A program made the position numbers and the translations under genes. The notes below the pieces were generated by a model. That model saw only the letters and a list, made by a program, of their open reading frames with translations. It made no database searches and was not told the DNA's origin. Of a stretch of 37,956 bases of DNA, positions 1-6,419 are shown one piece after another. Positions within the stretch are counted from its first letter, which is position 1; each line of letters opens with the position of its first letter. Source of the DNA: Oscillospiraceae bacterium (GTDB lineage: Bacteria; Bacillota; Clostridia; Oscillospirales; Ruminococcaceae); NCBI GenBank assembly GCA_009783695.1, contig WRCY01000018.1, positions 1-37,956 of the forward strand, read 5' to 3'.

Positions 1-957
1 TCAAAACCTGCAAAGCGTGGACTTGCGTGACAGTACGCGGAATATTAGATAACGAGGTTTATATCGGCAATATGGTGCAGGGAAAATACGGCTCTGCGTC
101 ATACAAAAGCCACAAGTTAATTACTAAACCGATTGAAGAATGGATTCGCGTTGAAGGCACACACAAGCCGCTTATAAGCATGGAATTATGGGACATGGCG
201 CGCGACATTGCCGAGAAACGTTTTCACCCGCACAAGCGAAAAGACGGCTCTGTAAGCATATTTTGCGGTGTTTTGTATTGCGCCGGCTGCGGTTTTAAAA
301 TGAGAAGCTCGACACTCAAAAGCACTCGTAAAAACGGCAAGAAATATATTTATAACCGCTTTCTCTGCGGTACATATTCACGGAGCGGCAGGGCGACCTG
401 CACACCGCACACAATCGGCGAAAATGATTTACACGAACTTGTGGCAAGTCAAATCCGAGAACACGCAAAGAAGGTTCAACTCGATGAAAAACGTATGGTT
501 GAGCAGATTATGAAGATGCAAAATCTGCAGGCGGTTTCGGGACGAGCGGCGTGTACGAACGAACTTCAAAGCCACAACGACCGTCTTGCCACGCTTGATA
601 AGCTCATCGAAAAGCTATACGAGGACAGACTTGCGGGAATTGTGACGGAAACAACATTCAAAGACTTTGTGCAGAAATATGAACGCGAACGGCTCGATTG
701 TAAAAAGGTAGTATTAAAACTTGAAATTAAACTCACAAAATTCGGCGAAAATGAAAACGAGGCTTCCAAATGGGCGAAAGAAATCCGTCGTTTCGCTCGT
801 CTTGAAACCCTCGATTTGCAAACAATTCTAATGCTTGTTGAACGTATTGAAGTAAGCGACATAGAAAAATCAAAAAACACGATAATGCGTGATATTAAGC
901 TAATTTACAAGTATGCTGGCGAGTGTGTTTAAGAGTTCTTGCGGTGAGTATACATTT
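1..957. mobile_element. End of a skin-like intervening element inserted in sigK
   Basis: The left edge carries the 3' part of a large serine recombinase gene that converges on a sigK reading frame which loses its family sequence near 950-960. In Bacillus subtilis and Clostridioides difficile the skin element splits sigK and carries its own large serine recombinase (SpoIVCA type) next to the N-terminal half. The arrangement here matches. The junction is inferred from where the SigK similarity stops; the exact core cannot be fixed without the other end, which lies left of the window. Confidence 0.75.
3..932 (+). CDS. Large serine recombinase, C-terminal part (SpoIVCA-like)
   Basis: The frame is open to the left edge, so this is a 5'-truncated view; the GTG at 27 is internal. 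What is visible starts at the end of the Recombinase domain (W-T-x-x-VRGIL-x-NEVYIGN), then a zinc-ribbon domain (CAGCGF near residue 95 of the visible part, and a second Cys pair in LCGTYSRSGRATC), then a coiled-coil region rich in E, K and L, and a C-terminal VERIEVSD segment typical of large serine recombinases. The catalytic serine domain is outside the window. Its 3' end overlaps the interrupted sigK frame. The likely job is excision of the element from sigK in the mother cell during sporulation; that role is inferred from position. Confidence 0.88.
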   Translation, partial: KTCKAWTCVTVRGILDNEVYIGNMVQGKYGSASYKSHKLITKPIEEWIRVEGTHKPLISMELWDMARDIAEKRFHPHKRKDGSVSIFCGVLYCAGCGFKMRSSTLKSTRKNGKKYIYNRFLCGTYSRSGRATCTPHTIGENDLHELVASQIREHAKKVQLDEKRMVEQIMKMQNLQAVSGRAACTNELQSHNDRLATLDKLIEKLYEDRLAGIVTETTFKDFVQKYERERLDCKKVVLKLEIKLTKFGENENEASKWAKEIRRFARLETLDLQTILMLVERIEVSDIEKSKNTIMRDIKLIYKYAGECV

Positions 958-1287
958 ATCAATACATTTGCTCGCATACGTGCTGAAGCTTATATTCTTA
1001 CTTTTTTTGAATGTTTCTGCTGCTTTTATAAGACCGATAGTCCCGATGGAGATTAAATCATCCGGCTCTTTTGAGTCGGAATAATTTTTTCTCACAATAA
1101 ATGCAACCAGCCGCAGATTGTGGACAATAAGCTTGTTCCGGGCACATTCGTCGCCTGCCTCTATTTCATCAAGGCATTGCTGCTCTTCTTTTTTGGACAG
1201 CTGCTTTGGAAATGCGCCGTTAGGCTCGAGATGAAGCGCGAGATAAAATAAATTCTGCAGTGTAAATTGAAACAAAGTTGAAAACAT
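895..1287 (-). CDS. sigK: Sigma-K, N-terminal half, interrupted by the skin-like element
   Basis: The protein reads like SigK: a hydrophobic pro-sequence (MFSTLFQFTLQNLFYLAL), then FPKQLSKKEE, GDECARNKLIVHNLRLVAFIV and DLISIGTIGLIKAAETF (sigma region 2), then STYASKCID. Family sequence stops at the codons where intact SigK has RCIENEIL; the remaining frame (KCILTARTL to the stop at 895) belongs to the inserted element. Regions 3 and 4 are missing. The ATG at 1287 is chosen over 1302 because GGAGGG sits just ahead of it. Functional SigK would need excision and rejoining with a 3' half expected left of the window. Confidence 0.88.
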   Translation of the reverse strand: MFSTLFQFTLQNLFYLALHLEPNGAFPKQLSKKEEQQCLDEIEAGDECARNKLIVHNLRLVAFIVRKNYSDSKEPDDLISIGTIGLIKAAETFKKSKNISFSTYASKCIDKCILTARTLKHTRQHTCKLA

Positions 1288-1319
1288 GGATAAGCCCTCC
1301 ATAAAATAGTCGTACTTTA

Positions 1320-1349
1320 ATCTTATGAAGGACTTCTTGTCTGATATTC
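1320..1349 (-). promoter_or_regulatory. Possible SigE-type promoter of sigK
   Basis: On the minus strand GAATATC is followed after 15 bases by CATAAGAT, close to the mother-cell SigE pattern (about KMATATT, then 13-15 bases, then CATACANT). It lies just upstream of the sigK ribosome binding site. SigE control of sigK is established in Bacillus; the assignment here is by eye. Confidence 0.5.
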
Positions 1350-1390
1350 GGTTTTTATAGATTTTTATGTTTCTTTAAATCAATTGATGT

Positions 1391-2206
1391 TTAGCTTCCC
1401 GTCCCGCTGTAGTTTTTTGCACCTTTCATCCAGACAAAGTAACTGAGCAGGAAAAACGCAACGCCGATTAACGGGCAAAGCCATGTAAGAAGCGGAATTT
1501 CGTCCGGACTTAAAAACGTGAGGCTCGGATAATAGGATACAAACGCCATCGGAATCACAAACGTGAAGACGAATCTTAAAAATTTGCCGAAAATTGTAAT
1601 CGGATATCGTGCATAGCTTTGAAACTGCTGTGCGAAAACCATAGTAATTCCGCCGTTAATTGTCCAGAAACAGGTCGCCGCCGCAAGGTTCATAATCGCA
1701 ATCATGAAAAGGGAAGCCGCAACAAGATTGATGACTAAAAGCCCCAAGGTTAAAACCGAAAAAGCAAGCTCAAGCTTACTCCATGAATAAATGAGAATCG
1801 CCGTCCCCGCGGTAAAAAGCCCGATTCCCTTGAGGTCAAAAATTTCTGATATATAATAGAAAAACACATTAATAGGACGGAAGCAGTACTTAATAAAATC
1901 GCCCGAATAAACCTTATGGCGCAAAAACCAGTTGTTGTCAAAAAGGCACTGCATCGGAGTCATCGCAATAAGAGAGAAGCCGTAGAAGAAGAGCATCTCC
2001 TCATATTCCCAGCCCATGACCGATGGGAAATTCTGAAACAAAATCCAAAACGTTATGAAGCTTGCTCCGTGCTGTATAATCATTCCCAGGTTGGAAATGA
2101 TGAAGTCGGCGCGGTAGCTCATCTTACTTTTAATGTCCTGTGCGATGATTTTAAAATAAATTTTTATGTAAAACGCAAGCCCGCGTTTTTTAATTTTTGT
2201 GCTCAT
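1391..2206 (-). CDS. ABC-2 type permease (second permease of an exporter)
   Basis: About 271 residues with roughly six hydrophobic spans and a short basic N-terminus. The pattern matches the paired ABC-2 permeases once called DUF990 (for example the FRPINVFFYY stretch near residue 110). It is the last gene of a three-gene minus-strand operon with the permease at 2275-3078 and the ATPase at 3155-4204. The start at 2206 is preferred over 2212 because AGGAG abuts the first ATG but is six bases from the second. The two permeases probably form a heterodimer with two ATPase copies. The substrate is unknown. Confidence 0.8.
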   Translation of the reverse strand: MSTKIKKRGLAFYIKIYFKIIAQDIKSKMSYRADFIISNLGMIIQHGASFITFWILFQNFPSVMGWEYEEMLFFYGFSLIAMTPMQCLFDNNWFLRHKVYSGDFIKYCFRPINVFFYYISEIFDLKGIGLFTAGTAILIYSWSKLELAFSVLTLGLLVINLVAASLFMIAIMNLAAATCFWTINGGITMVFAQQFQSYARYPITIFGKFLRFVFTFVIPMAFVSYYPSLTFLSPDEIPLLTWLCPLIGVAFFLLSYFVWMKGAKNYSGTGS

Positions 2207-2244
2207 ACACATCTCCTGTTTTTATTAATTGCCCAATAATTGTG

Positions 2245-2271
2245 CATTGTCAATTGTCAATTGTCAATTGT
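2245..2271. repeat. Tandem heptamer repeat, unit CAATTGT
   Basis: Three exact CAATTGT units (2251-2271) preceded by a shortened CATTGT, in the gap between the two permease genes. Such short AT-rich heptamer tracts recur in intergenic regions of many Clostridia. No function is claimed. Confidence 0.8.
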
Positions 2272-2274
2272 CCG

Positions 2275-3078
2275 TCACCCTCCGTTCACGGTTATAACTT
2301 TAATCGACTTTTTCCAGAACAGCCCGCTTGCAATATAGAAAACCGCAACCCATATTAGCTGTACGCCGAGCATGAAAAACCGCTCCTGTACGGACAAATC
2401 TCTCTCGGTAAGTATTCGCAGCGGCACGTTGTAAATCGCCTGAAAAGGCAGGTATGCCGCGACAGTTTTGAGCCCGTCAGGGAAGAACGCAATAGGTATC
2501 ATAGCACCGGAAAGCAGCAGAACCGTAACTTCTTTCGCTATGTTTATACCCCACGTCGACTCGGTGTACAGGCAGACTGTTCCGATTAAAAAATCTATAA
2601 AGTAATAAATAATAAGCGCGAAAATTAAGGCGGGCAGGAAAAATACAAGGTTCAACCCAATCGGAATCGCCCCGCCTGTTATGATATTCACGATAATAAA
2701 CGTCGGGATAAACACCATAAAAAAGTGCACAATGTTTCCGCCCAGTGATGAAAAAAACATATATGAGCGGAACTCCATAGGCCGTATAAGGTTGATAATC
2801 ATCTGTCCCGACTGTATATCCCGCCCCATCTCCCAAACGATGTAAAGATTCAGAATATTAAATATCGTCATCGCCAGCACGAGATAAACCATGGTGTCCG
2901 TGAATGTCATGCCGTTCACGGTGTCGGCAGGGGAGGAGGCGTAGATTGCATTCCAGAGGCTATAAATAATCACGAGATAAACGATGTTCCCGAGGAACGT
3001 AATGATTATACTTAACCGCCATTGCAAATTTTCCATGATTCCGATGCGAATCAGCGATAAACATCTTCTAAGCTTCAT
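2275..3078 (-). CDS. ABC-2 type permease (first permease of an exporter)
   Basis: About 267 residues, six hydrophobic spans, and a conserved cytoplasmic stretch MGRDIQSGQMIINLIRPMEF typical of the DUF990 ABC-2 family. The start at 3078 is chosen because GGAAGGA lies ten bases ahead; the upstream GTG at 3087 is too close to it. It sits between the ATPase and the second permease on the same strand and is probably co-transcribed with both. It would form half of the membrane channel. Substrate unknown. Confidence 0.8.
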   Translation of the reverse strand: MKLRRCLSLIRIGIMENLQWRLSIIITFLGNIVYLVIIYSLWNAIYASSPADTVNGMTFTDTMVYLVLAMTIFNILNLYIVWEMGRDIQSGQMIINLIRPMEFRSYMFFSSLGGNIVHFFMVFIPTFIIVNIITGGAIPIGLNLVFFLPALIFALIIYYFIDFLIGTVCLYTESTWGINIAKEVTVLLLSGAMIPIAFFPDGLKTVAAYLPFQAIYNVPLRILTERDLSVQERFFMLGVQLIWVAVFYIASGLFWKKSIKVITVNGG

Positions 3079-3154
3079 TTTAATCACGTCCTTCCTGAGC
3101 CATTGCAGAAAGTGAAGTTTTGTTTTCCCGTTTTTTATTATTTATTTTCAAAAT

Positions 3155-4204
3155 TCAATCCCCCTCGTAAATCCTTTTGATAACCTCTTCCGTAGAGATT
3201 TCATCAAGCTTTATATCCGCGACTTTCTTATACTTCCTCACCACGCTGAGCAGCTCAACAACCGCGCATTTATCCTCGTCAACAAGAATGTCAATCCATT
3301 CCTCGTTTTTGCTCACGCTGACAATGCCGTCCGCATGTTCAATACCGCCGAATAATCTTTGTAATTCATCAACGTCAGTAAGCAGCGTTTTCTCGTTGTA
3401 AGCTTTTTTGTCGAACATGATTTTAAGCGTCCGGTATGAGCCGAAGAAGTGCTTGAGTTCCTCTATGCTGTTGTCATACAGCTTGCTGCCCTTGTCAATA
3501 ATAATTACCCGCTCGCACAGCGCGTCTACGTCGCCTATGTCGTGAGTGGTAAGAATTACGGTAGTATTGCGCACCCTGTTGAGCTCAAGCACAAGCTCGC
3601 GGATTTTAGATTTCATTGAAACGTCGAGCCCTATAGTGGGCTCGTCAAGGAACACGACCTTTGGATTATGTAGGAAAGACGCTAATATATCGCTTAATGT
3701 CCTTTGCCCGAGCGACATCTGCCGCACAGGTTTTTTTAGCAGCGGCTCAAGGTCGATAATCGACTTGTAAAGCTCAAGCATATTCTTATAATCCGCATCT
3801 TCGATAAGGTAAATGTCTTTAAGCAGCTTAAACGATTCAATCAGCGGAAGCGCCCACCAGAGCTGCGTACGCTGCCCGAAGACGACGCCTATATTCTGCG
3901 CATTTTTTGTGCGGTTGTTGTAAGGAATTACGCCGTTGACACGGATTTCACCGCTCGTAGGCTTCAGCACTCCCGACATCATCTTTATAGCCGTGGATTT
4001 TCCGGCACCGTTGGGACCCAGCAGACCTACCTTTTCGCCCGGCTGTATGTCAAACGATATGCCGTTGACCGCCTTGATAATTTTATAATTGCGTGAGAAT
4101 AAATCAAGTATGCTTCCTTTGAGCCCCTCACGGCGGTTCAGTGTTCTGAATTCCTTGCTTATGTTGCCGAGGCTGATTACAGCCCCGTTTTTCTCTTTAG
4201 TCAT
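3155..4204 (-). CDS. ABC exporter ATP-binding protein
   Basis: 349 residues. Walker A GPNGAGKST at about 63-71, a Q-loop region (VVFGQRTQLWW), an ABC signature read as MSLGQR, Walker B VVFLDEPTIGLD and H-loop TTHD. The C-terminal extension of about 100 residues is typical of ATPases paired with DUF990 permeases. AAGGAG is five bases before the ATG. First gene of the minus-strand exporter operon. The family includes drug and lipid exporters, but nothing here fixes the substrate. Confidence 0.9.
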   Translation of the reverse strand: MTKEKNGAVISLGNISKEFRTLNRREGLKGSILDLFSRNYKIIKAVNGISFDIQPGEKVGLLGPNGAGKSTAIKMMSGVLKPTSGEIRVNGVIPYNNRTKNAQNIGVVFGQRTQLWWALPLIESFKLLKDIYLIEDADYKNMLELYKSIIDLEPLLKKPVRQMSLGQRTLSDILASFLHNPKVVFLDEPTIGLDVSMKSKIRELVLELNRVRNTTVILTTHDIGDVDALCERVIIIDKGSKLYDNSIEELKHFFGSYRTLKIMFDKKAYNEKTLLTDVDELQRLFGGIEHADGIVSVSKNEEWIDILVDEDKCAVVELLSVVRKYKKVADIKLDEISTEEVIKRIYEGD

Positions 4205-4303
4205 ATACGCTCCTTATTAAAATTTTGTTCTACGTTTTTTCTGTTACGTTTGGTTAATAGCCGTAAAATGTTACTATATTTATATAAAATGTAAATTTAG
4301 CTA

Positions 4304-4335
4304 TAGACTTTTACCAAACGATATGCTATTATAAT
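4304..4335 (+). promoter_or_regulatory. Possible promoter of the secreted protein gene
   Basis: A perfect TATAAT at 4330-4335 stands 38 bases before the ATG at 4374. The best -35 is TAGACT at 4304-4309 with a long 20-base spacer, so only the -10 is convincing. Confidence 0.4.
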
Positions 4336-4373
4336 AACATACATTTCCAAAAAAATCAAGAAAAGGAATTTTT

Positions 4374-5369
4374 ATGAAAAAGAGAATCGTTTTATTTGCA
4401 GTTATGATATGCGCGTTTTTGATGCCGCTGACCGTTAAGGCGGCGACCCTGGAAGAACCCATCGACATCAAAGGCAATCTTAAGAGCAGCGTTGACGGCT
4501 TCAACTTTGAATACTGGCTGCAAAACTCGAACGAAGATGCAACCATGACGCTCACCGGCGGCGGTACATTTGAAAGCGAGTTCAATAATATTTTCAACGT
4601 GCTGCTCAGAACAGGGAGGCGGCTCGGCAGCACTATGCCCTATAATGAACTGGGCGAAATCACTATTGATTACGCCGCAGAATACACCATAAAAAGCGGT
4701 GATGTGTTTTATATCTGCGTTTACGGCTGGACGGTAGACCCGGTTGTCGAGTGGTACATAATCGAAACCCGCGGTAATTACAAGCCGCCCGGGCGCGGCA
4801 TCGAACCTCTCGGTACTATCGAGGTGGACGGCGGCTTTTATGAAATTTATGAATCCATGCGTATTGAGCAACCCTCTATTATAACCGATAAAGATACTTT
4901 CCCGCAGTATTGGAGTATTCGGCTGGGTAATAAAACCGAGGGAACGATTTCTGTTTCCGAGCATTTCAGGGCTTGGGAGGAAGCGGGGCTTGATATGAGC
5001 GGAAACATGTACGAGGTTTCGCTTTGCGTTGAAGGTTTTAATAGCAGCGCCGAAGCTAAAATATCCAAATATATACTTACAATCGGCGACGATGTTTACG
5101 GTGAGGATACGGTGTTGTTAGAAACCGATTGGTATGAGCGGAGGGCAATTGCTGACGAACCGGCAGTAATTGACGACGAACCTGAAGAAATTGAAGAGCC
5201 CGATGAGATTGATGAAATCACCGGGTCGGGTGAACCGGCAGGGAACTACGATGCAGAAGGCGTGTCCGTCACCGGAAGCTTCGCAGCGGTGTATATTGCC
5301 GCAGGCGTCGCAGCTTTGGTAGTTATTGCTGCAATTATAATTGTTTTTGCAGTTAAACGCAGGAAATAA
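4374..5369 (+). CDS. Secreted, C-terminally membrane-anchored protein of unknown function
   Basis: 331 residues. An N-terminal signal peptide (KKR, hydrophobic core, likely cleavage after VKA near residue 23) leads to an extracellular region of about 230 residues that I do not recognise. An acidic linker rich in E, D and P (about 258-285) is followed by one membrane span and a KRRK stop-transfer end. No LPxTG motif is seen, so anchoring is by the span rather than sortase. It is divergent from the ABC operon. Its last 81 bases are repeated downstream at 5407-5487. Confidence 0.75.
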   Translation: MKKRIVLFAVMICAFLMPLTVKAATLEEPIDIKGNLKSSVDGFNFEYWLQNSNEDATMTLTGGGTFESEFNNIFNVLLRTGRRLGSTMPYNELGEITIDYAAEYTIKSGDVFYICVYGWTVDPVVEWYIIETRGNYKPPGRGIEPLGTIEVDGGFYEIYESMRIEQPSIITDKDTFPQYWSIRLGNKTEGTISVSEHFRAWEEAGLDMSGNMYEVSLCVEGFNSSAEAKISKYILTIGDDVYGEDTVLLETDWYERRAIADEPAVIDDEPEEIEEPDEIDEITGSGEPAGNYDAEGVSVTGSFAAVYIAAGVAALVVIAAIIIVFAVKRRK

Positions 5370-5487
5370 TAGGGTAAATAAGAAAATAATTGGGAGGGCT
5401 CATATGGTGTATATTGCCGCAGGCGCCGCAGCTTTGGCAGTTATTGCTGCAATCATAATTGTTTTTGCAGTTAAACGCAGAAAATAA
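5289..5487 (+). repeat. 81-bp direct duplication of a gene 3' end
   Basis: 5289-5369 (membrane span plus KRRK and stop of the preceding gene) recurs at 5407-5487 with four base changes, about 95 percent identity. The copies are 118 bases apart start to start. The second copy keeps its frame and gains an ATG and ribosome binding site. Confidence 0.93.
5404..5487 (+). CDS. Possible 27-residue single-span membrane peptide
   Basis: ATG at 5404 is preceded by GGGAGGG with good spacing and reads MVYIAAGAAALAVIAAI, continues hydrophobic and ends in KRRK. It duplicates the membrane anchor of the protein just upstream. Two of the four base differences change valine to alanine, one is silent and one keeps arginine, so the copy is still a plausible span. 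It could be a real micropeptide that associates with membrane helices, or a leftover of a gene duplication. Expression is unknown. Confidence 0.45.
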   Translation: MVYIAAGAAALAVIAAIIIVFAVKRRK

Positions 5488-5672
5488 AAAGTAATATTAA
5501 CCATAAAACCCTTGCAAATGCAAGAGCTTTATAAGACAACATCGAAAAACCTGTAAATATCAGCGTTTTATAAAAATCGCACGCCGTTGGCGGTTTGCCC
5601 TAGCCAACGGTTGAGCGAACATAAAAATCTATGATTATAGGTAGATGGACAAGCGGAAAATTCAAAGCACTT

Positions 5673-5705
5673 AAAAGGACAGTTCACGCGAACTGTCCTT
5701 TTTCA
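5673..5705 (+). terminator. Strong intrinsic terminator, probably bidirectional
   Basis: A perfect 13-base stem (5673-5685 with 5690-5702) around the loop ACGC, A-rich on the left and T-rich on the right, so it could stop transcription from either side. Confidence 0.88.
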
Positions 5706-5737
5706 TAGAATATTAGCGATTTCGATAAAATAGTTAT

Positions 5738-5746
5738 TGCTATACA
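5738..5746 (+). promoter_or_regulatory. Possible extended -10 promoter for the element's first gene in view
   Basis: TGCTATACA forms an extended -10 (TGn plus TATACA), about 90 bases before the ATG at 5834 and just after the terminator. No convincing -35 is present. Confidence 0.4.
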
Positions 5747-5833
5747 TGATAGTAAGCTGTGCAGTTAAAAGTGGCGAAACGCATGACACAGTGAAGGAAT
5801 ATTGGGAAAATGAAATAAAGGAGGAGCAAACAA

Positions 5834-6370
5834 ATGGGATGCTGGGGAATAACTGCGTTTGAATCGGACACCGGGTTAGATGCGGCGGGTGCTGTAAGAG
5901 ATATTTTACCTCAAGACGGCAATTTGAAACTCAAGGTGCTAATTAAAGCTATGCATACAAAAGATTGGGGGGTGCCTGATGTCGCCGATGCACATTCGCA
6001 TAGCAGTCCTATGGCGGTAACCGAAATTATAGCGAAATTTCTTGACGGCGATGCCGGCGGTTTAGATTATGACGAGGATTGGGCAGCAGAGCATAACAAA
6101 TTTAGGGATATAATCACGTTTTCTGCAGATAAAGAATCAATCGGGTGGCTTCGGGATTATCTCTCTGATACTGTTAAATATGCGAAAGAAAACGCAGAAT
6201 ACGGACATAAATGGAACGGCTGGTTTAAAGAAAAAGACTGGCTCGGTTGGCAAGAGCATATGTCAGAGCTTACCGAGCGGCTTGATGGTCTTCTCGCTTT
6301 GCCGGAAGACCCGATAGAATTGGTACAACAGCAGGAGCAAACTCAAAGCACAGGTATGAATTTTAGTTGA
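5834..6370 (+). CDS. DUF4259-like protein with the element's C-terminal tail
   Basis: 178 residues. The N-terminus MGCWGITAFESDTGLD matches the DUF4259 opening (MGxWGxxxFEnDxxxD). The rest is acidic and tryptophan-rich, with no signal peptide or membrane span. It ends in EQTQSTGMNFS, the tail shared by many element proteins. AAAGGAGGAG before the ATG is the strongest ribosome binding site here. Function is unknown; DUF4259 proteins are small cytoplasmic proteins, some near toxin and immunity genes. First gene of the long plus-strand run, followed by a terminator. Confidence 0.7.
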   Translation: MGCWGITAFESDTGLDAAGAVRDILPQDGNLKLKVLIKAMHTKDWGVPDVADAHSHSSPMAVTEIIAKFLDGDAGGLDYDEDWAAEHNKFRDIITFSADKESIGWLRDYLSDTVKYAKENAEYGHKWNGWFKEKDWLGWQEHMSELTERLDGLLALPEDPIELVQQQEQTQSTGMNFS

Positions 6371-6372
6371 CG

Positions 6373-6403
6373 GCGGCGATTCGGAAACGGATGCCGCTTT
6401 TTT
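6373..6403 (+). terminator. Intrinsic terminator between co-directional genes
   Basis: GCGGC (6373) pairs with GCCGC (6397) and ATTCG pairs with CGGAT around a GAAA loop, with one bulged G, followed by six T. It ends only 17 bases before the methyltransferase ATG. Confidence 0.85.
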
Positions 6404-6419
6404 ATTGGAAGGAATCATT

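Larger units (their letters stand above)
5488..5833. other. Intergenic stretch between chromosome-like and conjugative-element genes
   Basis: 346 bases without a supported gene. It holds a hairpin with stem CCGTTGGC/GCCAACGG (5584-5591 with 5603-5610, 11-base loop, no T tract), a smaller CTTGC/GCAAG stem near 5513, the strong terminator at 5673-5705 and a probable promoter near 5740. The left end of the conjugative element may lie here, but no repeat with a second end can be seen, so no attachment site is called. Confidence 0.6.

Noticed and set aside
3-932. Serine recombinase as integrase of the large conjugative element
   Set aside because: It abuts the interrupted sigK in the classic skin arrangement, and about 4.5 kb of ordinary chromosomal-type genes separate it from the conjugative genes.
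5584-5610. Attachment site of the conjugative element at the CCGTTGGC hairpin
   Set aside because: No matching copy can be seen elsewhere in the window and the other end of the element is not included; only a hairpin can be stated.
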